A stretch of 64,000 bases of DNA from JABMRF01 sp964434235 (GCA_964434235.1 CAYSUN010000002.1:23212-87211), one strand, 5' to 3'. Positions 15,818-23,718 are shown, counted from the first letter of the stretch. Program-made: numbers and translations. Notes: generated by a model not told the origin, from the sequence alone.

Positions 15818-17566
15818 TTAATTGCTTTTTATAGATAAAATAATTTTATCGCCAGCTTTAATACCGTCAATAATCTCTACGTTGCCGTTACTACCTCTTA
15901 AGCCAGTAGTAATTATTACTTCGTCAAAATTGATGCCGTCTGGTTGTAGAACTCTTATGATTTTGTCGCCATTACTTTTTAAAATTGATCTTTGTGGAAC
16001 ATTAACAACATTATCTTTTTTCTCAGTTAAAATATCAAGATTGGCAGTCATGCCGGATCTAATAAGATCATTATTTTCCGTGAACTGAAAAGTTACTTTG
16101 TATGTTGGAACGCTGTCAATTAAGGTTTCAGCTGGATCAATAGTAATAACTTTAGCAATAAATGTTGAATCATTGTAAGCATCCAAAGATACGGTTGCTT
16201 CGTCTCCAATTTTTATATTAGCGATATCAACTTCAGGTACATTAGCTTCAATTTGAAATTCCGCTTCAGAAATTATTTTGATAATCGGAGTGTTCATTGA
16301 AACTATTTCTCCAACCTTAGTTTCAACGTCGGTAACTATGCCATTAATCGGTGATTTAATAAAAGTTTTAGCAATCTGAGCTGAGTAGTTATAAGCATTA
16401 GCTTCAGCCGCTTTAATTGAAGCTTTTTGAGAAGCTACATTGGCAATTGCTTGATCTACTCGCGCTTGTTGTGAAGCAATTTGCTCAGTCGTGTAACCAG
16501 CTTGAGCTAGAAGTAATTGATCTCTGGTTGTTTGCAAAGCATTTTCTTTAACATTGATATTGGTTTGAGCAGTTGTTATGTTGCTTGCATTTGTTGTTTT
16601 TTGTATTGAAATTGCTTGTTGCTTTGTTGTTAAAGAAGCAATTTCTGTGTCAATGTAAGTTTTTTCAGTGTTTATTGTGGCAATATCTGTTGACGTCATG
16701 TTAATAGTTATAGGGATATTATTTAATTGATTTTTTATTGTTTGAATAGCGTTTTTAACTGAAATCAAAGCAAAGTCTATAACTTCTTGAGTTGGATTTA
16801 CTTGGGCATTTATTAAAATTCCCTTGGCTCCACCAGTTAAACCACTTAGATTGCTTTTATTCCAACGCCCAGCATTAGGTTCACCCCAAAGCACAGAAAT
16901 CATTTGTTCTTTAGCAGAAGCAAATTGAGAACTGTCTTGATCTGTTCCCGTGAAATATGTTGTTTGAATGTCGCTGATTGTATAAATAGTATTTTCAGCT
17001 TTTGAAATAGAATAAGCCATGGTGTTTAAGACTGCGTCATAGTATTGATTTAAGGCTGATTCAGCTGAAGCTTCAGCATCTGTTAAGCTAGATTTGGCAT
17101 CTTGAACTGCAATCTCGGCCGTTTTTACAGCAGTTTGTTTTATTTGAAGTTCTTCTGCTCTGGTGCCTAGGATATATTCATTTAAAGTTGCTTGTTGAGT
17201 GGCTAGAGTAGCTTCGTATTGTAATAATTGAGCTTTAGCTTGTTCAATGTTGGCAGCAGCTTGCTGATATTGAGCACCAAGATCAGCGTTACTTAGTCGT
17301 AGTAATGTTTGACCTTCTTTTATAAAATCGCCAACCTTAATTGGTAAATAATCAACTTTGCCACTTTTTTCAACTGATAAAGTAACTTCATCGGCAGCTT
17401 TGACGCTACCAGTAATACTAACTTCTTGAATTAATTCTCCTTGAACTGCCTCGACTATATCGTAAACAGGTAAAACAGGTTTAGAGTTTTTATAAATAAT
17501 TCCCGCTACAATTACTATCACGATAACTGTGATTATCCAAAAACTTTTTTTCTTAAAAATTTTCAT
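15818..17566 (-). CDS. HlyD/MacA-family membrane fusion protein
   Basis: A 582-residue protein with one N-terminal helix (about residues 7-25). A split biotinyl-lipoyl half follows, then a very long alpha-hairpin rich in Ala/Gln (about 90-395, coiled coil), the second lipoyl half (KSPINGIVTDVETKVGEIV) and a beta-barrel domain (VPEVDIANIKIGDEATVSLD). MacA proteins are usually near 370-400 residues; the extra length is mostly hairpin. They connect ABC permeases to an outer channel or, in monoderms, stabilise the permease. No outer-membrane factor gene is present here. Second gene of the operon. Confidence 0.87.
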   Translation of the reverse strand: MKIFKKKSFWIITVIVIVIVAGIIYKNSKPVLPVYDIVEAVQGELIQEVSITGSVKAADEVTLSVEKSGKVDYLPIKVGDFIKEGQTLLRLSNADLGAQYQQAAANIEQAKAQLLQYEATLATQQATLNEYILGTRAEELQIKQTAVKTAEIAVQDAKSSLTDAEASAESALNQYYDAVLNTMAYSISKAENTIYTISDIQTTYFTGTDQDSSQFASAKEQMISVLWGEPNAGRWNKSNLSGLTGGAKGILINAQVNPTQEVIDFALISVKNAIQTIKNQLNNIPITINMTSTDIATINTEKTYIDTEIASLTTKQQAISIQKTTNASNITTAQTNINVKENALQTTRDQLLLAQAGYTTEQIASQQARVDQAIANVASQKASIKAAEANAYNYSAQIAKTFIKSPINGIVTDVETKVGEIVSMNTPIIKIISEAEFQIEANVPEVDIANIKIGDEATVSLDAYNDSTFIAKVITIDPAETLIDSVPTYKVTFQFTENNDLIRSGMTANLDILTEKKDNVVNVPQRSILKSNGDKIIRVLQPDGINFDEVIITTGLRGSNGNVEIIDGIKAGDKIILSIKSN

Positions 17567-17620
17567 ATTATTTATTGTTTAATACTTAATACTTAATACT
17601 TATTACTTAATACCCTTTAT

Positions 17621-18046
17621 TTACTGTTCACTGTTTAGTAACTTACCATATATTCTAATTAATTCTTTTTTGTCTTTTTTGTTTAATGTTTTAAAAGTTT
17701 GTTCAATTATAGCATGTATTTGTGAGTAGGTCTTTTTTATGAATGTCTCACCTTCTGTTGTGACTAAAAGAATAATATTTCGTCTGTCGTTAGGGTCTTT
17801 TTTTCTTTCTAATAATTTTTCTTGCACTAATTTTTCAATCATGGTTGTTGCTGATGGGGGAGTAATGCCAAGAAATTTTGCTACATCTTTCATTTTTGAG
17901 TTTTGATACAGTTGTAGGTGACTTAGTATTTCTGCCTTAATGTAATTCATTGGGCAAAAGTTTTTTTGTTTTTTAAATTCTTGAATGAATATTCTTTTCA
18001 TTGAAAATATCGCATTAATCAATTGTGAATTTATTGAAGTTGTCAT
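17621..18046 (-). CDS. MarR-family transcriptional regulator
   Basis: A 141-residue winged-helix protein. The recognition-helix region MKDVAKFLGITPPSATTMIEKL and the wing LLERKKDPNDRRNIILLVT (D-x-R) are the MarR hallmarks, flanked by N- and C-terminal dimerisation helices. As first gene of an operon encoding a membrane fusion protein, ATPase and two permeases, it is the likely local repressor of the exporter. A 13-bp palindrome (18053-18065) lies between its -10 box and its ATG, so it probably represses its own transcription and is relieved by an efflux substrate. Confidence 0.9.
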   Translation of the reverse strand: MTTSINSQLINAIFSMKRIFIQEFKKQKNFCPMNYIKAEILSHLQLYQNSKMKDVAKFLGITPPSATTMIEKLVQEKLLERKKDPNDRRNIILLVTTEGETFIKKTYSQIHAIIEQTFKTLNKKDKKELIRIYGKLLNSEQ

Positions 18047-18052
18047 AAATAA

Positions 18053-18065
18053 TTAGTTTAACTAA
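18053..18065 (-). promoter_or_regulatory. Candidate MarR operator
   Basis: Perfect palindrome TTAGTT-T-AACTAA just downstream of the -10 box, at the expected transcription start. Its AGTTTAACT core recurs in palindromes at 19246-19260 and 21574-21588. Confidence 0.5.
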
Positions 18066-18067
18066 AT

Positions 18068-18095
18068 ATTATATAGTCTAATCATAGCATTTCAA
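18068..18095 (-). promoter_or_regulatory. Promoter of the MarR-efflux operon
   Basis: Minus strand: TTGAAA (18090-18095), 16-nt spacer, TATAAT (18068-18073). Confidence 0.6.
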
Positions 18096-18132
18096 GTGAA
18101 GATGTCAATTCTAAATGAATAAATTTGTTAAG

Positions 18133-18160
18133 AAAAAAACGCAGCGTTGTAGCTGCGATT
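18133..18160 (-). terminator. Terminator of the 18172-18828 gene
   Basis: CGCAGC / GCTGCG stem with a run of Ts on the minus strand. Nearly the same hairpin text occurs at 18902-18925. Confidence 0.75.
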
Positions 18161-18171
18161 AGGTTTTTTTG

Positions 18172-18828
18172 CTATTTGATTTCTCCACTTAGAATACCGT
18201 CTGAGTTTTCACACCAGAAAAGTTTTCTGGGCGTTTCAGATTCTATTCCTGTTTGTTGGCGTAGTTCCTCAAATCGGTCGTCAAAGAAAACAGGTACACC
18301 TTCTTTTAGGGCACTGATGCTAACAGTATCACCTTGTTGCACCCCTTTTCGTACTTGTTCGGATCCACGGCTGATTAGATGGATGCCAGTTCTTTCTAGA
18401 TAAGTTGTTGGTCCTCCGTTATAATTCCCCCCTCCGGATAATTTAGGAGTAAGAACTTCTTCGCGTGATAAATTATTAGCAGTAATTACCAGAAAATCAA
18501 TATCATTAGCTGATAGAGGAATTTCTACAGGCTTTGGATTTGACCAAGGCCACTTTCGTTTCAAAACAGTGGTTGTTCCAGGATAGCGCACAGCTGAACC
18601 AAAAGCAATAACAGCAATAACCTCATTAGGATTTACGGTTGATTTATTAATTCTCCAATCAATGATCATTTCATATAGTCCAGATAGATTTGCAGATAAA
18701 TCCTGTAAAGTAATGTAACCGATCGGATTATCGTGGTAGGAATTAGGTAGAAGTAGATTTCCTAGTCTTTTTTGATTATAAAACCTTGTTGCATCTTCCA
18801 TTGATAGATTTACCTGTACTTGTCGCAT
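18172..18828 (-). CDS. Putative nucleotidyltransferase-fold protein
   Basis: A 218-residue protein. The segment VIAVIAFGSAVR, followed about 30 residues later by ANDIDFLVIT, has the G-S...D-x-D pattern of minimal nucleotidyltransferases, with a basic Trp-containing insert between the halves. I know no closer family. The C-terminal part has Gly/Asn-rich and charged segments and no membrane helix. The gene has a strong SD (AGGAGG, 6 nt before ATG) and a TTGACA promoter, typical of the accessory genes here rather than of the housekeeping ones. It could be a toxin- or resistance-type transferase, but that is inference. Confidence 0.5.
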   Translation of the reverse strand: MRQVQVNLSMEDATRFYNQKRLGNLLLPNSYHDNPIGYITLQDLSANLSGLYEMIIDWRINKSTVNPNEVIAVIAFGSAVRYPGTTTVLKRKWPWSNPKPVEIPLSANDIDFLVITANNLSREEVLTPKLSGGGNYNGGPTTYLERTGIHLISRGSEQVRKGVQQGDTVSISALKEGVPVFFDDRFEELRQQTGIESETPRKLFWCENSDGILSGEIK

Positions 18829-18867
18829 TTTTTCCTCCTAGGTAAAAGTTCTGCTTTGTAATAAATT

Positions 18868-18896
18868 ATATTAATACAATATAGAAAAGTTGTCAA
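18868..18896 (-). promoter_or_regulatory. Promoter of the 18828 gene
   Basis: Minus strand: TTGACA (18891-18896), 17-nt spacer, TAATAT (18868-18873). The -35 is perfect. Confidence 0.6.
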
Positions 18897-18901
18897 GATA
18901 A

Positions 18902-18930
18902 AAAACGCAGCGTTGTAGTTGCGTTTGCGT
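18902..18930 (-). terminator. Terminator of the XRE regulator gene
   Basis: Hairpin AACGCA / TGCGTT with a T run on the minus strand. It shares the CGCAGCGTTGTAG text with the terminator at 18133-18160. Confidence 0.65.
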
Positions 18931-18931
18931 T

Positions 18932-19231
18932 TTAGTGATCTAACCTTTCAACAAGTCTTTCTGTTATAGATTCAATCACGCTTGGGCGTTTTTCCATTGC
19001 ATATACATCTAGATAAAGCATAAGTTCAGACATTGTTAATTTAAATAATTTACAAATGTTAAATAATACTGTGAGCGAAGCAGGTTTTTTCTGGCTCTCT
19101 AAAAGGGAAATGTATGATTCGGAAAAATCGAGTTTAAGGCCCATCAGCTTTTGTGTCCAACCAGTTTTACAACGCATAGTACTTAAAAGTTTAGCTACGC
19201 CTTGCTGAAGAAGTACCTTATTTTGATCCAT
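18932..19231 (-). CDS. XRE-family helix-turn-helix regulator
   Basis: A 99-residue protein with a Cro/C1-type HTH: residues about 10-65 read as helices around TGWTQKLMGLKLDFSESYISLLESQKKPASLTVLFNICKLF taken in parts, with the ESYISLLE recognition helix. A short C-terminal helix could mediate dimerisation. SD AAGGAG lies 7-8 nt before ATG. An 8-bp inverted repeat (ACATGATT / AATCATGT) straddles its promoter, which suggests autoregulation. It could also regulate the neighbouring nucleotidyltransferase-like gene on the same strand. Confidence 0.82.
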   Translation of the reverse strand: MDQNKVLLQQGVAKLLSTMRCKTGWTQKLMGLKLDFSESYISLLESQKKPASLTVLFNICKLFKLTMSELMLYLDVYAMEKRPSVIESITERLVERLDH

Positions 19232-19245
19232 GATTAAACTCCTTT

Positions 19246-19260
19246 ATAAGTTTAACTTAT
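19246..19260 (-). promoter_or_regulatory. Palindrome in the XRE gene leader
   Basis: Perfect ATAAGTT-T-AACTTAT just upstream of the SD. It shares the AGTTTAACT core with the MarR operator candidate. Confidence 0.4.
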
Positions 19261-19267
19261 TAAACGA

Positions 19268-19305
19268 ACATGATTTTAGTATATATATTTTAATAATCAT
19301 GTCAA
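19268..19305 (-). promoter_or_regulatory. Promoter and inverted-repeat operator of the XRE gene
   Basis: Minus strand: TTGACA (19300-19305), 16-nt spacer, TATACT (19278-19283). The inverted repeat ACATGATT (19268-19275) / AATCATGT (19295-19302) brackets the -10 and overlaps the -35. Confidence 0.6.
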
Positions 19306-19333
19306 TCTTTTGAGTTTGTATTTAAAATTACAA

Positions 19334-19370
19334 AGAAAAAAACGCTACAACGTAGCGGTTTTTTCTTTTA
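19334..19370 (-). terminator. Terminator of rpmB
   Basis: CCGCTAC / GTAGCG stem followed by a T run on the minus strand. Confidence 0.75.
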
Positions 19371-19381
19371 TACTGAAGTGT

Positions 19382-19552
19382 TTAAGCTTTGATTAAAGTT
19401 TTTATACACTTTGTGCAAAGTGTTAATTTCTTTCCGTCAACTCTTTTGGTTTGTAAATTTGGATATTTTACAGTTTTTGTTTTGATCATTGAGTGACTTC
19501 GAGAAATTGATGCTCTTGGACGTTTGCCACATTTTTCACATACATTAGCCAT
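19382..19552 (-). CDS. rpmB: Ribosomal protein L28, zinc-binding form
   Basis: A 56-residue protein beginning MANVCEKCGKRP and ending with a CTKCIKTLIKA segment. The two Cys pairs form a zinc ribbon, the C+ type of L28. The ATG at 19552 is chosen; an in-frame ATG 24 nt upstream would add eight non-conserved residues. It is monocistronic, between its own promoter and a terminator. L28 contacts the 23S rRNA near the E site and matures late in 50S assembly. Confidence 0.93.
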   Translation of the reverse strand: MANVCEKCGKRPRASISRSHSMIKTKTVKYPNLQTKRVDGKKLTLCTKCIKTLIKA

Positions 19553-19637
19553 ATCTATAGAAGAAACAAGTCTCAAGATTCAAGTTACAAGTACTTGATT
19601 TCTTGATTTCATGTTTTCTTGATTTTTTGATTATGGT

Positions 19638-19662
19638 ATTATACTAACATATATGTTATAAT
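19638..19662. promoter_or_regulatory. Divergent promoters of rpmB and the M50 protease gene
   Basis: Plus strand: TGTTATAAT (19654-19662, extended -10). Minus strand: TATAAT at 19638-19643. The two -10 boxes lie within 25 bp, so the promoters should compete. Confidence 0.5.
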
Positions 19663-19713
19663 TTTGCAATAGTATTTTTTTATTAAAAGTTTGAATAAGA
19701 TATTAAATATAAT

Positions 19714-20355
19714 ATGGATACTACTACATCGCTAATTGTTGGAATTCCTGCAATCTTGATCGCTATTATCGTGCATGAGTTCTGTCATGCTCTAGCCGCA
19801 TATTTACTGGGTGATAATACTGCCAAGGATGCTGGTCGTTTAACATTAAATCCGATAGTTCATATCGATTTATTTGGAACAATAATTTTTCCTATATTAA
19901 TGATATTAACCATGGGAGCTGCTTTTGGATGGGCAAAACCAGTGCCGTTCAATCCTTATAATCTAAAATTTCCTAGATTTGGACCTGCTATAGTTGCTAT
20001 CGCTGGACCTTTTTCAAATTTAATTATTGCAAGCCTATCTTTAATTTCTTTTAAATTGTTGCTCCCAATATTAGATCCAAACTTAAATTTATTAATGATA
20101 TTTTTGGTATATTTAGCTGTTATTAATGTTGTTTTACTTGTTTTTAATCTAATACCGATCCCACCATTAGACGGTTCAAAAGTCTTGTTTGCTGTTTTTT
20201 CAGACTTTAAATATAATAGATTTAGAGAAGTTTTAGAGAAACAAGGTCCAACTTTACTTATTATGTTAATTGTATTCGATAATTTATTCAATTTGAATTT
20301 ATTTGGATATATAATTTACCCAGTTATTGAATTTGTGTATAAAATATTTTCATAG
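19714..20355 (+). CDS. Site-2 protease family (M50) membrane metalloprotease
   Basis: A 213-residue integral membrane protein with IVHEFCHALAAY (HExxH zinc motif, about residues 20-31) in its first helix. A GRLTLNPIVHID segment follows, then a late NLIPIPPLDGSKV segment carrying the third ligand Asp (the N-x-x-P-x-x-x-x-D-G motif). Four to five helices are visible. It is the short form without PDZ or CBS domains, common in bacteria. M50 proteases cut substrates within the membrane, for example anti-sigma factors. Standalone gene; substrate unknown. Confidence 0.9.
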   Translation: MDTTTSLIVGIPAILIAIIVHEFCHALAAYLLGDNTAKDAGRLTLNPIVHIDLFGTIIFPILMILTMGAAFGWAKPVPFNPYNLKFPRFGPAIVAIAGPFSNLIIASLSLISFKLLLPILDPNLNLLMIFLVYLAVINVVLLVFNLIPIPPLDGSKVLFAVFSDFKYNRFREVLEKQGPTLLIMLIVFDNLFNLNLFGYIIYPVIEFVYKIFS

Positions 20356-20358
20356 CTC

Positions 20359-20387
20359 TTGACGGGTATGTTTTTGTATGATATCCT
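20359..20387 (+). promoter_or_regulatory. Promoter of the str operon
   Basis: TTGACG (20359-20364), 17-nt spacer, TATCCT (20382-20387) preceded by TGA, an extended -10. This is one of the strongest promoter-like sites on the plus strand. Confidence 0.75.
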
Positions 20388-20402
20388 AATATCGATTATA
20401 AA

Positions 20403-20426
20403 TAGCTTAAATTAAGCTTTTTTTAT
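20403..20426 (+). terminator. Possible attenuator in the str leader
   Basis: AGCTTAA-A-TTAAGCT followed by a T run, about 20-40 nt after the predicted start site. The stem is AT-rich and weak, so a terminator role is uncertain. Confidence 0.35.
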
Positions 20427-20525
20427 TCCCAAATTTTTAATTTTCAAAAGGTCAAAATATTGAGTTATAAATAGTATTATTTTTAGCTTTAATTTTTTAC
20501 CTTTTAACTTATAACTATAAAGATT

Positions 20526-20942
20526 ATGCCTACGATAAATCAATTAGTACGAAAAGGAAGAACATCAAAAAGTTCAAAATCAAAAACTCCTGCCTTGCAG
20601 ACAGTTTTTAATACATTAAAAAGAGAACGAGAAGATTTACCTAAAGGAGCCCCATTCAAACGAGGTGTTTGTTTGAAGGTTACAACCACTACTCCTAAAA
20701 AACCTAACTCAGCGCTTCGTAAAATTGCTCGTGTTAGACTTTCAAACGGACAAGAAGTTACTGCTTATATTCCTGGTGAAGGACACAATTTACAGGAACA
20801 TAGTATTGTGATGCTTCGTGGTGGTAAGGTTAAGGATTTACCGGGTGTTCGTTATCACATTGTTCGTGGTGTTTACGATACACAAGGTGTTGATGGAAGA
20901 AAACAATCAAGATCACTTTACGGTGCAAAAAGAAAAAAATAA
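20526..20942 (+). CDS. rpsL: Ribosomal protein S12
   Basis: 138 residues, starting MPTINQLVRKGR. The conserved TTTPKKPNSALRK and KDLPGVRYHIVRG loops of the decoding centre are present, with Lys at the usual streptomycin-sensitivity positions. First gene of the str operon, about 130 nt after the predicted transcription start. The start is preceded by AT-rich text without an SD. Confidence 0.97.
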   Translation: MPTINQLVRKGRTSKSSKSKTPALQTVFNTLKREREDLPKGAPFKRGVCLKVTTTTPKKPNSALRKIARVRLSNGQEVTAYIPGEGHNLQEHSIVMLRGGKVKDLPGVRYHIVRGVYDTQGVDGRKQSRSLYGAKRKK

Positions 20943-20986
20943 TTAAATACTATATTAAAAGATCAGAAGTAATCATTAAATCGTTT

Positions 20987-21037
20987 GAGGAGATTGGTTT
21001 AATGTGTGAAGCTAAACTGATTGATAACAATTTATGA
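20987..21037 (+). CDS. SD-led 11-codon minicistron coupled to rpsG
   Basis: ATG at 21002 opens an 11-codon frame (MCEAKLIDNNL) whose TGA (21035-21037) overlaps the rpsG ATG as ATGA. GAGGAG at 20987-20992 lies 9 nt upstream and is the clearest SD before any small-subunit gene here. The minicistron start sits in the loop of a 9-bp stem (ATTGGTTTA with TAAACTGAT, wobbles allowed). It may be a leader peptide that couples rpsG translation, or an S7 feedback site. Coordinates include the SD; the frame itself is 21002-21037. Confidence 0.5.
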   Translation, partial: EEIGLMCEAKLIDNNL

Positions 21038-21531
21038 GAGGAAAACAAGCGCCAAAACGCAAAATTAAGCCAGATTTACGCCATAATTCAGCTATCGTCT
21101 CAAAGTTCATTAATTATTTAATGGAAGATGGGAAAAAGGCAACTGCGCAAAAAATCGTTTATGACTGTTTTGATGAAATTCAAAAAAGAATCGACGCTGG
21201 TAAAATAAAAAAAGAAGAGTATCCTAATGCTCTTAGTGTTTTTGATACCGCAGTAAAAAATGTAACTCCACAAATGGAAGTACGAGGCCGAAGAATTGGT
21301 GGTGGTAATTATCAAATCCCATACCCAGTAAGAGGGGATAGAAGACATTTTCTTGCTCTTCATTGGTTGATTACAGCAGCTAATAATAAAAAGGGTAAAC
21401 CAATGGCTAGAAAATTAGCTGATGAGGTTACGTCTGCGATTAATAATGAAGGTGATGCTATTAAGAAAAAGATGGATGTTCACAGAATGGCAGAATCAAA
21501 CAGAGCATTTGCACATTTTGCGAGATATTAA
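21034..21531 (+). CDS. rpsG: Ribosomal protein S7
   Basis: 165 residues, starting MRGKQAPKRKIKPD, with the conserved MEVRGRRIGGGNYQIPYPV and RKLADE segments. S7 nucleates assembly of the 30S head. The 91-nt gap after rpsL contains an SD-led minicistron ending in ATGA overlap with this start, which suggests translational coupling, as known for S12-S7 in E. coli. Confidence 0.96.
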   Translation: MRGKQAPKRKIKPDLRHNSAIVSKFINYLMEDGKKATAQKIVYDCFDEIQKRIDAGKIKKEEYPNALSVFDTAVKNVTPQMEVRGRRIGGGNYQIPYPVRGDRRHFLALHWLITAANNKKGKPMARKLADEVTSAINNEGDAIKKKMDVHRMAESNRAFAHFARY

Positions 21532-21553
21532 TAAAAATAAAAAATAATTTAAT

Positions 21554-21600
21554 GAGTAGTGAGAATTTAAGTTGTGAGTTTAACTCACCAATCACCACTC
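21554..21600 (+). promoter_or_regulatory. Hairpin leader upstream of fusA
   Basis: Outer stem GAGTAGTGA (21554-21562) with TCACCACTC (21592-21600), one mismatch. Inside is a perfect GTGAGTT-T-AACTCAC hairpin (21574-21588). It ends 16 nt before the fusA ATG. Confidence 0.5.
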
Positions 21601-21616
21601 AACATTTATATTATAT

Positions 21617-23704
21617 ATGCCAAGAGAATATTCATTAAAAGATACTAGAAACATTGGTATCATTGCTCATATTGACGCAGGTAAAACTACAGTTAGCGAA
21701 CGTATTTTATTTTACACTGGAAAAAAGCATAAGATCGGAGAAGTTCATGAAGGAAAAGCAGAAATGGATTGGATGGAACAAGAGCAAGAACGTGGAATTA
21801 CAATCACATCTGCAGCTACTACTTGTTTTTGGAATGGAAAACGAATAAATATCATTGATACTCCTGGGCACGTAGATTTTACAGCTGAAGTAGAGCGATC
21901 CTTGCGTGTTTTGGATGGTGGAGTTATTGTTTTTGATGGTGTCGCTGGTGTAGAACCTCAATCAGAAACAGTCTGGCACCAAGCTGAAAAGTATAATGTG
22001 CCAAGAATGGGTTTTATTAATAAAATGGATCGAATGGGCGCTGATTTTTATTCTGATATGGATTCAATTTATGAGAGATTGACAAAGCATGCGCATCCTA
22101 TTCAATTGCCGATTGGGGCTGCTGAAACTTTTAAGGGCGTAGTAGATTTATTTAAAATGAAAGCTTATCTTTATGAAGATGATTTGGGAATTAAAACTTT
22201 AGAAACAGATATTCCTGATGATCTAAAGGATAGGGCCAAAGAATATAAAGATAAATTGGTAGAAGCTATTGTAGAAAATGATGAAGCTTTGATGGACAAG
22301 TATTTAGCAGGAGAAGATATTCCGGAGGTTGATCTTAAAAGAGTATTAAGAAAAGCTACTATTGAAAATAAAATTGTTCCAATACTTGTTGGTAGTGCTT
22401 TGAAAAATAAAGGAGTTCAAAAGTTACTTGATGCAATTGTTGAATTTTTGCCCTCACCGCTTGATATTCCTCCAATGCAAGGTATTGATCCTGATGATGA
22501 AGAAAAAATTATTACAGTTGAACCAAACGACGAAGATCCATTTGCTGGTTTGGCTTTCAAAATAGCAACCGACCCATATGTCGGTAAATTGTGTTTTGTT
22601 CGTGTTTATGCTGGTGTTTTGAAATCTGGTTCTTATATTGTAAATATGAACACAGGAGAAAGAGAAAGAGTTGGTCGTTTAGTTAGAATGCACGCTAATC
22701 ATCGTGAAGAAATTAGTGAGGTTTTTGCCGGTGAAATTGCTGCTGTGGTTGGTTTAAAAAATACATTTACTGGACACACGTTAGTTTCAGAGGAACGAAA
22801 AGTACTTTTGGAAAATATTGTTTTCCCTGAACCAGTTATTTCTGTTGCGATTGAACCAAAAACTAAAGTTGACCAGGAAAAAATGGGTATGGCTTTACAA
22901 AAGTTAGCAGAGGAAGATCCAACTTTTCAAGTAAAGACTGATGAAGAGACTATGCAAACTATAATTTCAGGAATGGGAGAATTGCATTTAGATATTTTAG
23001 TTGATCGCATGAAAAGAGAATTTAAAGTAGAAGCAAATATTGGTGCTCCACAAGTTGCTTACAAAGAAACTATAAAAAAGAATGCTGAAGCTGAAGGAAA
23101 GTATGTTCGTCAATCTGGTGGTCGTGGTCAGTACGGGCATTGTTGGCTTAAGGTTGAACCAAGAGCATCAGGTGAAGGGTTTGAATTTGAAGATGAGATT
23201 AAGGGTGGTGCTATTCCTCGTGAATACGTTCCGGCAATTGAAAAGGGTATAAAAGAAACAATGGCCAAGGGTATTCTAGCTGGTTATACCATGATTGATA
23301 TCAAGGCAATCGTTTTTGATGGTTCTTTCCATGAAGTTGATTCTTCTGAAGCTGCTTTTAAGATTGCTGGTTCATTAGGTTTTCAAGAAGCTTGTCGAAG
23401 AGCTGAATTGATTTTGCTAGAACCAATTATGAAAGTTGAAGTGGTTATGCCTGAGCAGTATTTAGGAGATGTTGTTGGTGGATTAAATTCAAAAAGAGCA
23501 CAAATTAATGAGATGAAAGATAGAGTAGGTGGGTTAAAGGTTGTTGAAGCAGAGGTGCCGTTAGCTGAAATGTTTGGTTATACAACAACATTACGATCTG
23601 TTACTCAAGGAAGAGGAAGCTCGGCTATGGAATTTTTAAAGTATTCTCAAGTGCCAAGTAATGTAGTTGAGGAAATTATTAAAAAAAGACAAGGTGCTAA
23701 ATAA
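21617..23704 (+). CDS. fusA: Elongation factor G
   Basis: 695 residues, the usual EF-G length. G1 AHIDAGKTT, G2 around RGITI, G3 DTPGHVD, G4 NKMD; domains II-V follow, with GGRGQYGH in domain IV. EF-G drives translocation and, with RRF, ribosome recycling. It starts MPREYSLKDTRNIGI. A structured hairpin lies just upstream. Part of the str operon; the next gene starts 14 nt later. Confidence 0.97.
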   Translation: MPREYSLKDTRNIGIIAHIDAGKTTVSERILFYTGKKHKIGEVHEGKAEMDWMEQEQERGITITSAATTCFWNGKRINIIDTPGHVDFTAEVERSLRVLDGGVIVFDGVAGVEPQSETVWHQAEKYNVPRMGFINKMDRMGADFYSDMDSIYERLTKHAHPIQLPIGAAETFKGVVDLFKMKAYLYEDDLGIKTLETDIPDDLKDRAKEYKDKLVEAIVENDEALMDKYLAGEDIPEVDLKRVLRKATIENKIVPILVGSALKNKGVQKLLDAIVEFLPSPLDIPPMQGIDPDDEEKIITVEPNDEDPFAGLAFKIATDPYVGKLCFVRVYAGVLKSGSYIVNMNTGERERVGRLVRMHANHREEISEVFAGEIAAVVGLKNTFTGHTLVSEERKVLLENIVFPEPVISVAIEPKTKVDQEKMGMALQKLAEEDPTFQVKTDEETMQTIISGMGELHLDILVDRMKREFKVEANIGAPQVAYKETIKKNAEAEGKYVRQSGGRGQYGHCWLKVEPRASGEGFEFEDEIKGGAIPREYVPAIEKGIKETMAKGILAGYTMIDIKAIVFDGSFHEVDSSEAAFKIAGSLGFQEACRRAELILLEPIMKVEVVMPEQYLGDVVGGLNSKRAQINEMKDRVGGLKVVEAEVPLAEMFGYTTTLRSVTQGRGSSAMEFLKYSQVPSNVVEEIIKKRQGAK

Positions 23705-23718
23705 AATAATTAAACTTT

